Virus record (IMG/VR): IMGVR_UViG_3300028377_000009 | Span: 1 to 64,000 of that record | DNA from: a virus | Length of the DNA stretch: 64,000 nt | Direction: 5' to 3' (one strand) | Shown: piece after piece, positions 33,027 to 41,287 of the stretch | Layout of the letters: the number at the start of each line of letters is the position of its first letter | Numbering within the stretch: the first letter of the stretch is position 1 | Notes under the pieces: model-generated | What the model saw: the letters and a program-made list of their open reading frames with translations, nothing else | Databases searched by the model: none | What the model was told of the DNA's origin: nothing | Program-made: the position numbers and the translations under genes

Positions 33027-33333
33027 ATTCGACAACGACGGACCGCGTTATTACATACGGTTGGAACAGAAGACCGATTACCTAAACCTTCTGTACGTGC
33101 CGCACGCCGACTTTGATACCGCGCAGGCCAACCAATCACTAATGCTTCTATTTCGGCAGTATGCCGATCCCTGCGGTACGATAGCCTATTTCGATCCCCA
33201 CGAGTATTGCATCATTTCGAGCCGGGCCAAGGAATACAAGGGGTTGCGCGTTTATTTGTACGACGATCAGGCTCCTTACGACGGTTATTATTTGGACGGA
33301 CGGTTTATTGAAGCACTGGAGGAAGTTCCATGA
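33019..33333 (+). CDS. Hypothetical protein coupled to patatin
   Basis: A 104-residue acidic, Tyr-rich protein (GPRYYIRLEQKTDYLNLLYV ... RVYLYDDQAPYDGYYL). It overlaps the patatin gene by eight bases and the next gene by four. Tight coupling to patatin suggests a partner or regulator. No family is recognised. Confidence 0.75.
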   Translation: MFEFDNDGPRYYIRLEQKTDYLNLLYVPHADFDTAQANQSLMLLFRQYADPCGTIAYFDPHEYCIISSRAKEYKGLRVYLYDDQAPYDGYYLDGRFIEALEEVP

Positions 33334-33704
33334 GCGTTTTCAAATGGTCGATCAATCACAAGGCCCGTATGGCCGATGTGCAACAGTTAATCGAAACCTT
33401 CGGCTTTAAGCCGACAGGGGACAAGGACCACATGTACGCCCACAAGATTAGCGCGGGGACGTACTGGCGGGAGATGAAAGTTAGGCTACGCCCGGAAGAG
33501 GCGGTTTTCTTCTTGCTCAAAGAGGAGGAGTCGACCACTGAAACTTACTTTGACTATCTAGTGAAAGCGAGTTTCTTGATGGGGCAATTGGCCGGAAAGA
33601 TTGAGCTTTTGCCCGTCAAAGAGGAAGGGGTGGAGTTACCCGAAGCCGACTATGACGATGAGGACGACGATGACGAGGAGCTAGCGCAAGGGGAGACGTC
33701 TTGA
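33330..33704 (+). CDS. Hypothetical protein with acidic C-terminus
   Basis: A 124-residue protein in a four-base overlap with the previous gene. The first 95 residues are alpha/beta (FKWSINHKARMADVQQLIE, YWREMKVRLRPEEAVFFLL). The last 25 are almost entirely Asp/Glu (DYDDEDDDDEELAQGE), a typical charged tail that could mimic DNA or stabilise a partner. No family is recognised. Confidence 0.75.
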   Translation: MSVFKWSINHKARMADVQQLIETFGFKPTGDKDHMYAHKISAGTYWREMKVRLRPEEAVFFLLKEEESTTETYFDYLVKASFLMGQLAGKIELLPVKEEGVELPEADYDDEDDDDEELAQGETS

Positions 33705-33739
33705 TGATACGTATCGAAAGGTGTAAGGTGGGGGTTTGA

Positions 33740-33979
33740 ATGTCCGATGAATTAGACACATACCGTGAAACGGTTGCGAATATGAAGCTCGGTGTATTAA
33801 TAGCCGAGCTATTGGATTTACGGCTTGCCCCAGAGCCAGACAGTTCGAAAGAAAAGATCACGCAGGTCCAGAAGGTTAGGGAAGTTACTTTAGAGCTTAA
33901 CAGGCGAGAAGTGGTAGAAGATGACAAGTCAAGCGAACCTCGTAGAACCAAAATCCGCAGTCTCAAAAACGTCTTTTGA
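33740..33979 (+). CDS. Small hypothetical protein
   Basis: A 79-residue helical, charged protein (YRETVANMKLGVLIAELLDL ... REVTLELNRREVVEDD). It precedes the DHH gene. The 35-base gap upstream carries an ATACGTAT palindrome (33707-33714). No family is recognised. Confidence 0.65.
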   Translation: MSDELDTYRETVANMKLGVLIAELLDLRLAPEPDSSKEKITQVQKVREVTLELNRREVVEDDKSSEPRRTKIRSLKNVF

Positions 33980-33989
33980 CGAGTCTGAT

Positions 33990-35030
33990 ATGGCTTCAGT
34001 TGATACATCGGATCGCTACAGGCGGTTCGATGAATTTTTTTCGGATTGCCCCGAAGACTTGAAGGTGTGTATTGTGATGCAACACACACCGGATCCCGAT
34101 GCCATTGGTAGCGCTCTAGGTTTGGGTTGGTTGTTGGAGTGCAAATATGGACTGATGAGTGACATTTATTACGCGGGCCAGATTTCCCATGCCCAGAATC
34201 AGACGGAAGTCAACGTCCTCAATGTGCAGATGAAACAGCGAGACGACTTTGACCCCACCAAGTATTCGACCTATGTGACGGTAGATACGGTACCGCAAAA
34301 CACGGGTTTCGAAGACTTGATCGACGAATGGCATTGCGTATTTGACCACCACCAGTTTGAATTGGATCTCCCCGTTACGGATATTCGTGCGTGCGGTGCT
34401 TGTTCATCGATCATCTGGGATTACATCCGGGAATTCGAGATGGACTTTTCGACCGAAAGGGGCGCTGTCGTAGCTACCGCCCTCTTGTTCGGGATCGTAA
34501 ATGATACCCACCAATTTGGTGACGACAACGTAAGTAATCTGGATCGGGATGCGTGGGCGGCCCTCCACCCGTACATCGACACGAAAAAGTATCGTGATAT
34601 TCTGGACCACCCCTTGCCACCTTACCTGTTCAAGCTGAGGGCCTTGGCCGCCGAGAACATGGTGTCGGAAGCGTCTATTTTGATTTCCTATCTGGGGATT
34701 CTATCCGACAAGCGGCGTGACGCACTTCCGATTATTTCGGATGAGTTCTTGCGCATGGAGGGTGTGGAAACGGTTGTGGTGTTCGCTATGATTGACGGGT
34801 GCATTCAGGCGTCCGTTCGTAGCCGCAACAGTTCGGTAAACGTCCACACGTTCTGTCAGAAGGTCTTCGGACCCGATGTAGCAGGCGGCAAGCAGGGGGC
34901 CGGTGGAGCCAAAGTGCCTATCGGATTCCTTTACTCTCCCGACGACGATGATGAGCTTCGCGAAAAGCTCAGTGGGTTCGTCAAAGATACCTTGACCAAG
35001 CGTATCATCCGCCACCTTTCCGGTGCCTAA
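33990..35030 (+). CDS. DHH-family phosphoesterase (nanoRNase / pAp phosphatase / cyclic-dinucleotide type)
   Basis: A 346-residue protein from the ATG at 33990; an in-frame ATG at 33921 would add a low-complexity extension overlapping the previous gene. Motifs: MQHTPDPDAIGSALGLGW (motif I), VTVDTVP (motif II), VFDHHQFE (the DHH signature, motif III), LLFGIVNDTHQFG (motif IV), and a DHHA1-like C-terminal half with GGAKVP. Two metal ions would support hydrolysis of short oligonucleotides or of linear/cyclic dinucleotides. It may recycle RNA ends or degrade a host second messenger. Confidence 0.87.
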   Translation: MASVDTSDRYRRFDEFFSDCPEDLKVCIVMQHTPDPDAIGSALGLGWLLECKYGLMSDIYYAGQISHAQNQTEVNVLNVQMKQRDDFDPTKYSTYVTVDTVPQNTGFEDLIDEWHCVFDHHQFELDLPVTDIRACGACSSIIWDYIREFEMDFSTERGAVVATALLFGIVNDTHQFGDDNVSNLDRDAWAALHPYIDTKKYRDILDHPLPPYLFKLRALAAENMVSEASILISYLGILSDKRRDALPIISDEFLRMEGVETVVVFAMIDGCIQASVRSRNSSVNVHTFCQKVFGPDVAGGKQGAGGAKVPIGFLYSPDDDDELREKLSGFVKDTLTKRIIRHLSGA

Positions 35031-35036
35031 GCCGGT

Positions 35037-35092
35037 TTGACGTTTTCCTTTAGATGGGGTAGGGTCACTACGTATTAGAGCGTAGCGCTACG
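35037..35092 (+). promoter_or_regulatory. Promoter with downstream palindromic operator
   Basis: TTGACG (35037-35042), a 17-base spacer ending GGGG, TAGGGT (35060-35065). Sixteen bases after the -10 is a perfect 12-base palindrome CGTAGC/GCTACG (35081-35092) in the 5' leader of the next gene, at the position of an operator. Confidence 0.65.
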
Positions 35093-35115
35093 ACCCACTC
35101 CGTCTAGAGGAAACG

Positions 35116-35808
35116 ATGATTCGTAACCATTTTCTTGACCACCCTTATGCTGTAGTGGCTGCCAAGGCGCTGGGTTTAGAATTTTACAGTGCGGACCAAA
35201 TCCGGTCGGTGTCTTTTTTCGATGAAGTCGAAGAAGGTGATTGGTTTTTGCAGTACCGAAGGCCGGGTTTGAGTGTGGCGGGACACCGGTATAAGGATGA
35301 GGATCGAAACCAATTACCGCCGGTCATCCGTCATTTTGACCTTGACTACGGGGATATTGGTTTTTTGCCTCAGAGTAAGCGCTGTAGCACAGCTTTCCGG
35401 GTCCTTCACGTCAGCGAGCTTTTCAACGTCAATGAGCACCGGTCTTTTTTCGAGGCGGAGTCGCTTTATAGTAGACCTAGTGGTTGGGGTTTCAAACCGA
35501 ATCCTTCGATGGGTTACGATACCAAATGGTATGACAAAAAGGAGTATGCGGGGGGAAGCCATAAGAGGCGTAATTTCACCCTCAAGCCTGACGGCGATCA
35601 TTACGGTATCATCGGGAAGTTTAAGGACGGCCTCGACAACCATTTTTCGAGTTTCGGGTATGTGGTAAATCCTGCAGGGGGCAATGGTGAATTTCATGCT
35701 CTTTTCAGGGCGTTACAGTCCAATGAACCGTTCCGACCTTCGGTGGTGGGGGCCGTGGAAAAGTGGACTGAGGAACTTGGTATTGATCTAGGTGAGGCGT
35801 TGGAATGA
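35116..35808 (+). CDS. Hypothetical protein, tandem paralogue 1
   Basis: A 230-residue protein, basic and aromatic-rich. It aligns with the following gene along its length: the starts (MIRNHFLDHPYAVVAAKALG / MITNHLDYRYAAHMALKLL), a shared G-D-x-(L/F)-x-x-x-R-R-P-x motif near residue 45, and a common (L)RAL..(R)PF/F helix near the C-terminus. No family is recognised. The start is preceded by GAGGAAACG. Confidence 0.75.
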   Translation: MIRNHFLDHPYAVVAAKALGLEFYSADQIRSVSFFDEVEEGDWFLQYRRPGLSVAGHRYKDEDRNQLPPVIRHFDLDYGDIGFLPQSKRCSTAFRVLHVSELFNVNEHRSFFEAESLYSRPSGWGFKPNPSMGYDTKWYDKKEYAGGSHKRRNFTLKPDGDHYGIIGKFKDGLDNHFSSFGYVVNPAGGNGEFHALFRALQSNEPFRPSVVGAVEKWTEELGIDLGEALE

Positions 35809-36467
35809 TTACGAACCACCTTGATTATAGGTACGCGGCGCACATGGCTTTGAAACTCCTGAAAATCGAGTTTTGGCCTTACCATTCAAAGTTGCGCTAT
35901 TGCCGATTTGAGTCCGACCTGAAAATAGGCGACCAGCTTTTGTATATGCGGCGGCCTAATTCGAAGAACCCTTCGGAATTCACCCCGGAAGAATGTAAAC
36001 AGATAGCGCCTTTTTTCTTGATGCAAACCAAAGGTGAAATGCCCTCCCGGTTATGGCGTGCGGCCTATTACCCTTCGAACTATCGAATTTCAACGTTCGG
36101 TGTCCGAATCGGGGATGTGTATTCTTTACGTGAGCCGGGCCACCACGCAACCAGTGTTCGCAGCCGGGTAAGTTACCCGAAGAAATGGGCGTATGCAGAC
36201 CGCAAAAAGCCACATGATCGCACTGATTTTTGCGAGTCCAAGTGGATAGATGCTTGGGACAAAGAGGATACGTATTGGCGCTGTAACCGAGCACTGACAG
36301 TGAACCGTGAATGTCCGGGCGTCGTGGGAAAAGTCAATGCGGATCTGGAAGCTATCGGACAAAAGGATACGTACAATCTATTACGGGCTTTGTTGCCGCA
36401 GTTTAGTCAGCGCCCTTTCGTGCATAAGACAATCGAAAAACTAGTCAATTCGGGATTTTTGGAGTAG
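35805..36467 (+). CDS. Hypothetical protein, tandem paralogue 2
   Basis: A 220-residue protein and a diverged duplicate of the 35116 gene, which it overlaps by four bases (ATGA). Shared features include IEFWPYHSKLRYCRF against LEFYSADQIRSVSFF and YMRRPNS against YRRPGLS. The 'IGDQLLYMRRP' strand suggests a conserved core. Retention of two coupled copies implies distinct or heteromeric roles. Function is unknown. Confidence 0.75.
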   Translation: MITNHLDYRYAAHMALKLLKIEFWPYHSKLRYCRFESDLKIGDQLLYMRRPNSKNPSEFTPEECKQIAPFFLMQTKGEMPSRLWRAAYYPSNYRISTFGVRIGDVYSLREPGHHATSVRSRVSYPKKWAYADRKKPHDRTDFCESKWIDAWDKEDTYWRCNRALTVNRECPGVVGKVNADLEAIGQKDTYNLLRALLPQFSQRPFVHKTIEKLVNSGFLE

Positions 36468-36469
36468 GT

Positions 36470-37270
36470 ATGAAATTTACATTTTTAGGTACGGGTGGCG
36501 CGTTCAGCCGGTCACACGAAAATTTTCACAACAACGTCTTGATCCAAACGGATTCGGGCAAAAAACTGTTGATTGATTGCGGGGGCACGGCCCTCGAAAG
36601 TTTAGATGAACTTGGGGTTGATCCTCTTGATATCGACGGGGTGATCGTAACACATGTCCATGCAGATCACGTAGGCGGTCTTGAAGAATTAGGGTTCCGA
36701 GGCTTGTTCCTCGGTCCCAAGCAAAAGTTTGATATGTACGTACCGAACTTGCTGGTGCCCTCCAGAGCCGTCGTAGGTTACGATAGCGATGTTTACCCGG
36801 ACCTCTGGCACAATTGCCTTAAAGGCGGTATGGTACACATTCAGGACGCCGAAGGCAACGCGGTACAGGCCGATATGGACACGTATTTCAATGTCCACGT
36901 CTCCGAGTCCCCCAAGGATCCGATAAAGGTGGGAGGTATCAAGTTCATCTTTGTGAAGACGAACCACGTACCAAATAAAACCTCTTATGGCCTTGTATTG
37001 GAATCAGAGACGGGTACTACGGTGTTCTTCTCAGCGGACTCTACATCGGAACGGACAGTCGATCTTGAAGCCTTCGATATAGTGTTCCACGACTGTATGT
37101 TTATGCCGCGTTATCCGGCCACGGTCCACACCCATTTCGAAGAGATGGTGGATTTGCCTGAGTCCGTTCGCAAAAGAACGTACTTGATGCATTACGGAAA
37201 TCCTGATAACGCTCCCGAGGACTTACAGGGAATGCGTCTAGCGCGAAAGCACCAGACGTTCGAACTGTAA
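36470..37270 (+). CDS. Metallo-beta-lactamase-fold hydrolase (RNase Z-like)
   Basis: A 266-residue protein starting MKFTFLGTGGAF as RNase Z/BN-type enzymes do. THVHADHVGG (His62, His64, Asp66, His67) is the metal site, with later ligands in TNHVPNKTSYGL, FFSADS and HTHFE. The RNase Z exosite loop is not obvious, so the substrate may be RNA, a cyclic nucleotide or a phosphodiester. If it is RNase Z-like, it could process the 3' ends of the phage tRNAs. Confidence 0.85.
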   Translation: MKFTFLGTGGAFSRSHENFHNNVLIQTDSGKKLLIDCGGTALESLDELGVDPLDIDGVIVTHVHADHVGGLEELGFRGLFLGPKQKFDMYVPNLLVPSRAVVGYDSDVYPDLWHNCLKGGMVHIQDAEGNAVQADMDTYFNVHVSESPKDPIKVGGIKFIFVKTNHVPNKTSYGLVLESETGTTVFFSADSTSERTVDLEAFDIVFHDCMFMPRYPATVHTHFEEMVDLPESVRKRTYLMHYGNPDNAPEDLQGMRLARKHQTFEL

Positions 37271-37302
37271 TTTACTTTTACGCGCTCCTTACTAGGAGAT
37301 GC

Positions 37303-37425
37303 ATGATGCGCAACACGAGATATGCGGCGATGAAAACGATAACCGTTACGGGTGCAGAAAGAGTCAATGTCGGAGCCAGTCAAAAGGGGCTCATTTACAA
37401 CCGCGACAGTTACAGTAAGACGTAA
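37303..37425 (+). CDS. Small 40-residue protein
   Basis: ATG at 37303 with TAGGAG five bases upstream. It encodes a basic peptide (RNTRYAAMKTITVTGAER ... YNRDSYSKT). The good ribosome site and its fit between two genes support translation, but there is no family match and no second line of evidence. Confidence 0.5.
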   Translation: MMRNTRYAAMKTITVTGAERVNVGASQKGLIYNRDSYSKT

Positions 37426-37447
37426 CATTGATCTAAAGGGTAGGAAC

Positions 37448-37987
37448 ATGGATACCTTATTGCTAAATGCTGATTACAAGCCTAAAGCCGTCGTGAAATG
37501 GCAAAAGGCGATCGAATACAAACTGCGAGACGTGGTGTACGTCTTGGCGGAATATGACGAATGGCTGGTACGCAGCGCATCCGCAGCATTTACGGTTCCT
37601 GCCATCCTCATGCTCAAGCAGTATGTGCATCGTCATAGACGGGTGAATTTTTGCCGGACGAACCTTTACATCCGGGATAATTTCACCTGTCAGTATTGCG
37701 GCGACTGTGTAAAGAATGGCGATCTGAGGGTGCGTGATTTGACTTTCGACCACGTACTCCCCCGGTCCCGTGGTGGCTTGACGACGTGGCAAAACATTGT
37801 GGCTGCGTGCCGGACATGCAACCGGGTCAAAGGCGACTTGTTGCCCAAAGAGGCTAAGATGCCTCTGTTGCAAAAGCCTTACGAGCCGAGCAACCTCAAC
37901 AACATTGAGTTCGGCCTCATCGGGCGTGAAGTCCCCGAAATCTGGAAAGATTTCCTGACGGACGACGCTTTATCTTTGACCGCCTGA
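37448..37987 (+). CDS. HNH endonuclease
   Basis: A 179-residue protein from the ATG at 37448, with GGGTAGGA upstream. A longer in-frame start at 37352 is rejected as it overlaps the small gene upstream. The C-terminal half holds CQYCG, DLTFDHVLPRSRGG, NIVAACRTCNRVKG, the HNH motif with both zinc CxxC pairs. The N-terminal part (LLLNADYKPKAVVKW) is typical of phage HNH nucleases with a 'predicted DNA-binding' lead. It may be a homing endonuclease or take part in packaging. Confidence 0.88.
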   Translation: MDTLLLNADYKPKAVVKWQKAIEYKLRDVVYVLAEYDEWLVRSASAAFTVPAILMLKQYVHRHRRVNFCRTNLYIRDNFTCQYCGDCVKNGDLRVRDLTFDHVLPRSRGGLTTWQNIVAACRTCNRVKGDLLPKEAKMPLLQKPYEPSNLNNIEFGLIGREVPEIWKDFLTDDALSLTA

Positions 37988-38010
37988 TCCTTATACGTTC
38001 TATACCGAGA

Positions 38011-38047
38011 AAAGCCCGGCCTTCAAACGCCGGGCTTTTTGTTTTCC
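38011..38047 (+). terminator. Strong rho-independent terminator
   Basis: A ten-base-pair perfect stem AAAGCCCGGC (38011-38020) / GCCGGGCTTT (38029-38038) with an eight-base loop, then TTGTTTTCCTTTT. Confidence 0.92.
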
Positions 38048-38089
38048 TTTTGTACTCCGTGGGCACAGAACCTCAAGGAGGCTTTCCCG

Positions 38090-39127
38090 ATGCTCATGAT
38101 AGGCGAAATCACATACCTTTATTTTCTCGTCATAGACGGGAAAGTTGAGTTGCTAGAGGCCCGACCAGACCGCCTCGAAGATCCAGCTTCGGTTTATCTA
38201 AGCCGCTTGAACACCGAATACAAACTGGCTCCCAATTGGGAAGCGGTAGGCGCACAGACGGCAATCATCAACCGTGAAGATTTGGCGGAAATGCAATTGG
38301 CGATCCCTTTTGAGCCCCTGTACGATATCAAGGTGATGCTCATGGACAAGACCCGTGATCATTCGCGGGATATGTACGGGCGAACGATGTTCAACGAGTT
38401 CGAGTTGCAGGCGTGGAAACACGGTGAATCGGTAGGCGTCGTGACGTTAGGACGAGATGAAAACGCACAATGGGTAACAAAGGAGTCCCCTGTGAATCGC
38501 GCTGTAAATGCTAGATCGACGCCGCTTGGTATTCCGGGTGGCCCTTGCCATATCATCCGCAACATCGAAGAAGAGCGTCTCCCTGACAGGATCAAGGGTG
38601 AGCTGATTGAGGATATTCAGAGGGGTAAGGAGCTGTCGAATGCACAGGCAGACAAAATCTACGACCCCAAGAAGATCCCCACCAAAATTGACTTGTTCAG
38701 CCAGTTGGAACTGACGGCCCACTCTCAGTACCGGATGGATCAGCGTGGTATTACCGTACCCGAGATGCAAAAGGCTTTGGACGAGTTTAGCCGGTGGTAC
38801 GCTGCTCGAAAGCGTGACGCCCAGAACATGAAGCCCAAAGCACGCAAGATTTTTGAACAGCTAGCCTATGGCGAGCCAGTCCGTTTCGACGCTCGTAAGA
38901 TAGGTTTGACCGTTGTGTTTGTGGTGGACAATAGATCTGCCCGGCTCGTAACGACGTGGTGGACAGATGTACCTAACCCTGCCAAACCGAAGCCCGGACA
39001 GTGTGACTTTGTTGAGTATTTGGACAGAGATAGAGAATTTGAGAGGCCTAAAATTTTAGGGTCTTTGGGCGTGGAGGGTGTCCGTCACTTCCATGCTAAG
39101 GTCAGAGGGTTGCTAGGTTATGAGTGA
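38090..39127 (+). CDS. Hypothetical protein with a BrnT/RelE-like C-terminal region
   Basis: A 345-residue protein. The ATG at 38090 has a strong AAGGAGG nine bases upstream; the longer frame begins inside the terminator and is rejected. The N-terminal 130 residues are alpha/beta (ITYLYFLVIDGKVELLEARP). Residues about 220-310 read LTAHSQYRMDQRGITVPEMQ ... GLTVVFVVDNRSARLVTTWW, a pattern shared by DUF4258/BrnT-type small nuclease folds and by virion proteins of jumbo phages. It may be a nuclease-like domain in a virion or early protein; evidence is limited to the pattern. Confidence 0.75.
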   Translation: MLMIGEITYLYFLVIDGKVELLEARPDRLEDPASVYLSRLNTEYKLAPNWEAVGAQTAIINREDLAEMQLAIPFEPLYDIKVMLMDKTRDHSRDMYGRTMFNEFELQAWKHGESVGVVTLGRDENAQWVTKESPVNRAVNARSTPLGIPGGPCHIIRNIEEERLPDRIKGELIEDIQRGKELSNAQADKIYDPKKIPTKIDLFSQLELTAHSQYRMDQRGITVPEMQKALDEFSRWYAARKRDAQNMKPKARKIFEQLAYGEPVRFDARKIGLTVVFVVDNRSARLVTTWWTDVPNPAKPKPGQCDFVEYLDRDREFERPKILGSLGVEGVRHFHAKVRGLLGYE

Positions 39128-39812
39128 CCCGAAGTACAGAAATGCAGGTTGGCTGCGTGAGCAGTATATGGATAAAGGGCTCTCCACTACCAAGATTGGG
39201 TCAATATGTGGTGTAGCTGCTAGAACCATCTCCACATGGTTGAAGCGGCATGATATACCTGCCCGGCCTTCTCTCGCAGCAGCCTCTAAGTTGCCTATTG
39301 AAGAGCATCCCTTGTATAAGGGCGGGAAACACACAGACGCAGATTGGTTGCGAGAAAAATATTTAAGTGAGCGTCTTAGTATTCAGGCCATTGCAGATGA
39401 AGCCGGAAGTAGTACCACTACCGTCCACCGATGGTTAAAACGGCATAATATACCACGTAGACCTCCTTTAGGTGAGCTATCCGGGCCAGACCATCCCCAA
39501 TATATTGATGGACGTAGCCATATTTGGGATTCGGTTCGTAATATGCCGGAGTATTCTGAGTGGAGATCTTCGATATTTGAGAGGGACGACTGGACGTGCC
39601 AGAACTGTGGAGTCCGAGGTGGGGATCTTCAAGCAGATCATATCATCCCCTTGTCTCACCTGCTACGCACCTCTGGTGTGGCTTGTGTGGAAGATGCTCG
39701 TAATACACCGGAGGTTTGGGATCTAAGCAATGGTCGTACACTATGCGTGGGTTGCCATCGTTCAACTGACACTTTTGGGGCAAAAGCCCTTACCTTTGAG
39801 GAGAAAATATGA
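39120..39812 (+). CDS. HNH endonuclease with two helix-turn-helix repeats (probable homing endonuclease)
   Basis: A 230-residue protein. Two near-identical HTH segments come first: WLREQYMDKGLSTTKIG / TISTWLKRHDIPARP and WLREKYLSERLSIQAIA / TVHRWLKRHNIPRRP. The HNH domain follows: CQNCGVRGG, LQADHIIPLSH, TLCVGCHRSTD. This looks like a free-standing mobile endonuclease that binds a bipartite site. Base composition is visibly more AT-rich than its neighbours, which supports recent transfer. It overlaps both neighbours by four to eight bases. Confidence 0.88.
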   Translation: MSDPKYRNAGWLREQYMDKGLSTTKIGSICGVAARTISTWLKRHDIPARPSLAAASKLPIEEHPLYKGGKHTDADWLREKYLSERLSIQAIADEAGSSTTTVHRWLKRHNIPRRPPLGELSGPDHPQYIDGRSHIWDSVRNMPEYSEWRSSIFERDDWTCQNCGVRGGDLQADHIIPLSHLLRTSGVACVEDARNTPEVWDLSNGRTLCVGCHRSTDTFGAKALTFEEKI

Positions 39813-40339
39813 TTGATCTAGTACGTACAGCGTCACAACTTTACTCGCATGTTGAAGATCTCTACCGTAGTGCCTCTTGTGGCTGCGGTGGTGATTGCGG
39901 CGGCGACTGTGACGGCAATTGCGACGATTGCTCGTGTAAAGACAGTAGCTTTTCGGTAAGCGAAGAGCCGATGATTTTGCCTGATGATTGGGATGAGGCA
40001 CAAGAAGATGATTTCCTCTATGCCGAAGCGCCTCTTAGTGATCCGGGCAGCCGGTACGAAGATTCGGTCGAAGACGAGTATATGGACTTCACGATTTTGA
40101 CTGAAGAGCAAGAGGAAGATTTCGATGCGGGCGTCGATGCGTTAAGCAAAGGTCGTAAATACCACGACCGCAAGCCGGTCAAAAACAGGTCGGAGAATCG
40201 CGAAAGGCGACGGGATTACGAGCGCAACCCCGGAAAAAAGCGCCAAAAACAAATACGACCGTGGCCGTGGGAAATCGGTAAGCAAGCGGTGGTACGAAAA
40301 GAACAAGCACAAGCCCAAGCTGAGGAACCCTTCTCTTGA
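39809..40339 (+). CDS. Module B-like protein with a Cys-rich segment and charged body
   Basis: A 176-residue protein. The N-terminus (LVRTASQLYSHVEDLYRSAS) is a distant module B copy. Residues 24-42 carry nine cysteines in a CxC..C...C..C pattern (CGCGGDCGGDCDGNCDDCSC), probably a metal-binding knot. The middle is acidic and the last 50 residues are strongly basic (RERRRDYERNPGKKRQK). This looks like a packaged DNA-binding protein. The role is inferred only from composition. Confidence 0.7.
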   Translation: MIDLVRTASQLYSHVEDLYRSASCGCGGDCGGDCDGNCDDCSCKDSSFSVSEEPMILPDDWDEAQEDDFLYAEAPLSDPGSRYEDSVEDEYMDFTILTEEQEEDFDAGVDALSKGRKYHDRKPVKNRSENRERRRDYERNPGKKRQKQIRPWPWEIGKQAVVRKEQAQAQAEEPFS

Positions 40340-40342
40340 CGA

Positions 40343-40390
40343 TTGACGGACCCCGAGGGATAGGGTACCATACGTAACGTTGAACGTTAC
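40343..40390 (+). promoter_or_regulatory. Promoter with a 17-base inverted-repeat operator
   Basis: TTGACG (40343-40348), a 17-base spacer ending AGGG, TACCAT (40366-40371). Immediately after the -10 is the perfect inverted repeat GTAACGTT-G-AACGTTAC (40374-40390) covering the expected start of transcription, a classic repressor position. An ATACGTAT palindrome (40403-40410) overlaps the ATG of the DUF1848 gene. Confidence 0.75.
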
Positions 40391-40408
40391 CCCTACGAGA
40401 CGATACGT

Positions 40409-41287
40409 ATGGCTATCCCCCTTAAAAGCTCGCTTGAGCGGGGCCTACCAATATCACTATCCCGCTGGACTGATGTAGCTCACTGGTACATGCCGTGGCT
40501 GCAGGATATGATGACTGTCAAGGGTGTTATCCCGGCGACAGACCCGAAATCCCTTTCTCTTTCGTTCTGGAAAGCGGACCCGGACGAAATCCATTCGCTA
40601 TTTTTCTGGACCAAATACCCGCCCAAACTGACGTCGGCGATGCAGACGTGGCTTGCGCCCTATCGTGTGTTTACGGCGGTGACTATCACGGGATGGCACG
40701 AGGTCGAAACCCGCGTACCGCCCCTGAAAGAGCAACTAGAAGCCTTTGGCAACCATATCGAATTGGTTGGCCCTGAAAAGGTACGTTGGCGGTACAGCCC
40801 GATTCCTAACGACTTTGGCTATCAAAACACGGCAGGCAAGGTGCGTCGGAAAAAGTTCACCACCCTGTGCCAGTGGATGAAGTTGTACGGGATCGACGAG
40901 GTGGATATCAGCCTCCTACAGCCTAGTCCGCATTGGGATAAGGGCTACGCCCACGACGCTATCCCCGACGAAGAAGAAGCCCGCGCCGACGTGGTAAGGC
41001 GCTTGGTCGGTATGGCGAAGTTCCACGGCATTCGTGTGGGCACTTGTGCCGACGACTTGCGACTGCTGAAAACCCTCGACGCAGGACTGGCTGAGAACGC
41101 CTTTGAGACACGTTGTCTGGACAGAGGCACCCTTGACCGGGTTTTCGGGATGGACACGCCACAGATAGACGAGAACGGTTGTGGGTGCCAGCTTTCGCTT
41201 GACCCCTGCCAAGGTAAACAGTTCGGGTGCGCTTCGGGTTGCGAATATTGCTACGTACCATTTACAAAGGTACCAAAAGACGCTTGA
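40409..41287 (+). CDS. DUF1848 family protein (possible radical-SAM-like enzyme)
   Basis: A 292-residue protein. The start (LPISLSRWTDVAHWYMPWLQ), SLFFWTKYPPKL and the C-terminal CGCQLSLDPCQGKQFGCASG followed by CEYCYV match the DUF1848 family, whose C-terminal cysteines probably hold an iron-sulfur cluster related to spore photoproduct lyase. It could repair DNA or modify a nucleic acid; the reaction is not known. It is under the operator-bearing promoter above, so it may be induced on demand. Confidence 0.82.
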   Translation: MAIPLKSSLERGLPISLSRWTDVAHWYMPWLQDMMTVKGVIPATDPKSLSLSFWKADPDEIHSLFFWTKYPPKLTSAMQTWLAPYRVFTAVTITGWHEVETRVPPLKEQLEAFGNHIELVGPEKVRWRYSPIPNDFGYQNTAGKVRRKKFTTLCQWMKLYGIDEVDISLLQPSPHWDKGYAHDAIPDEEEARADVVRRLVGMAKFHGIRVGTCADDLRLLKTLDAGLAENAFETRCLDRGTLDRVFGMDTPQIDENGCGCQLSLDPCQGKQFGCASGCEYCYVPFTKVPKDA

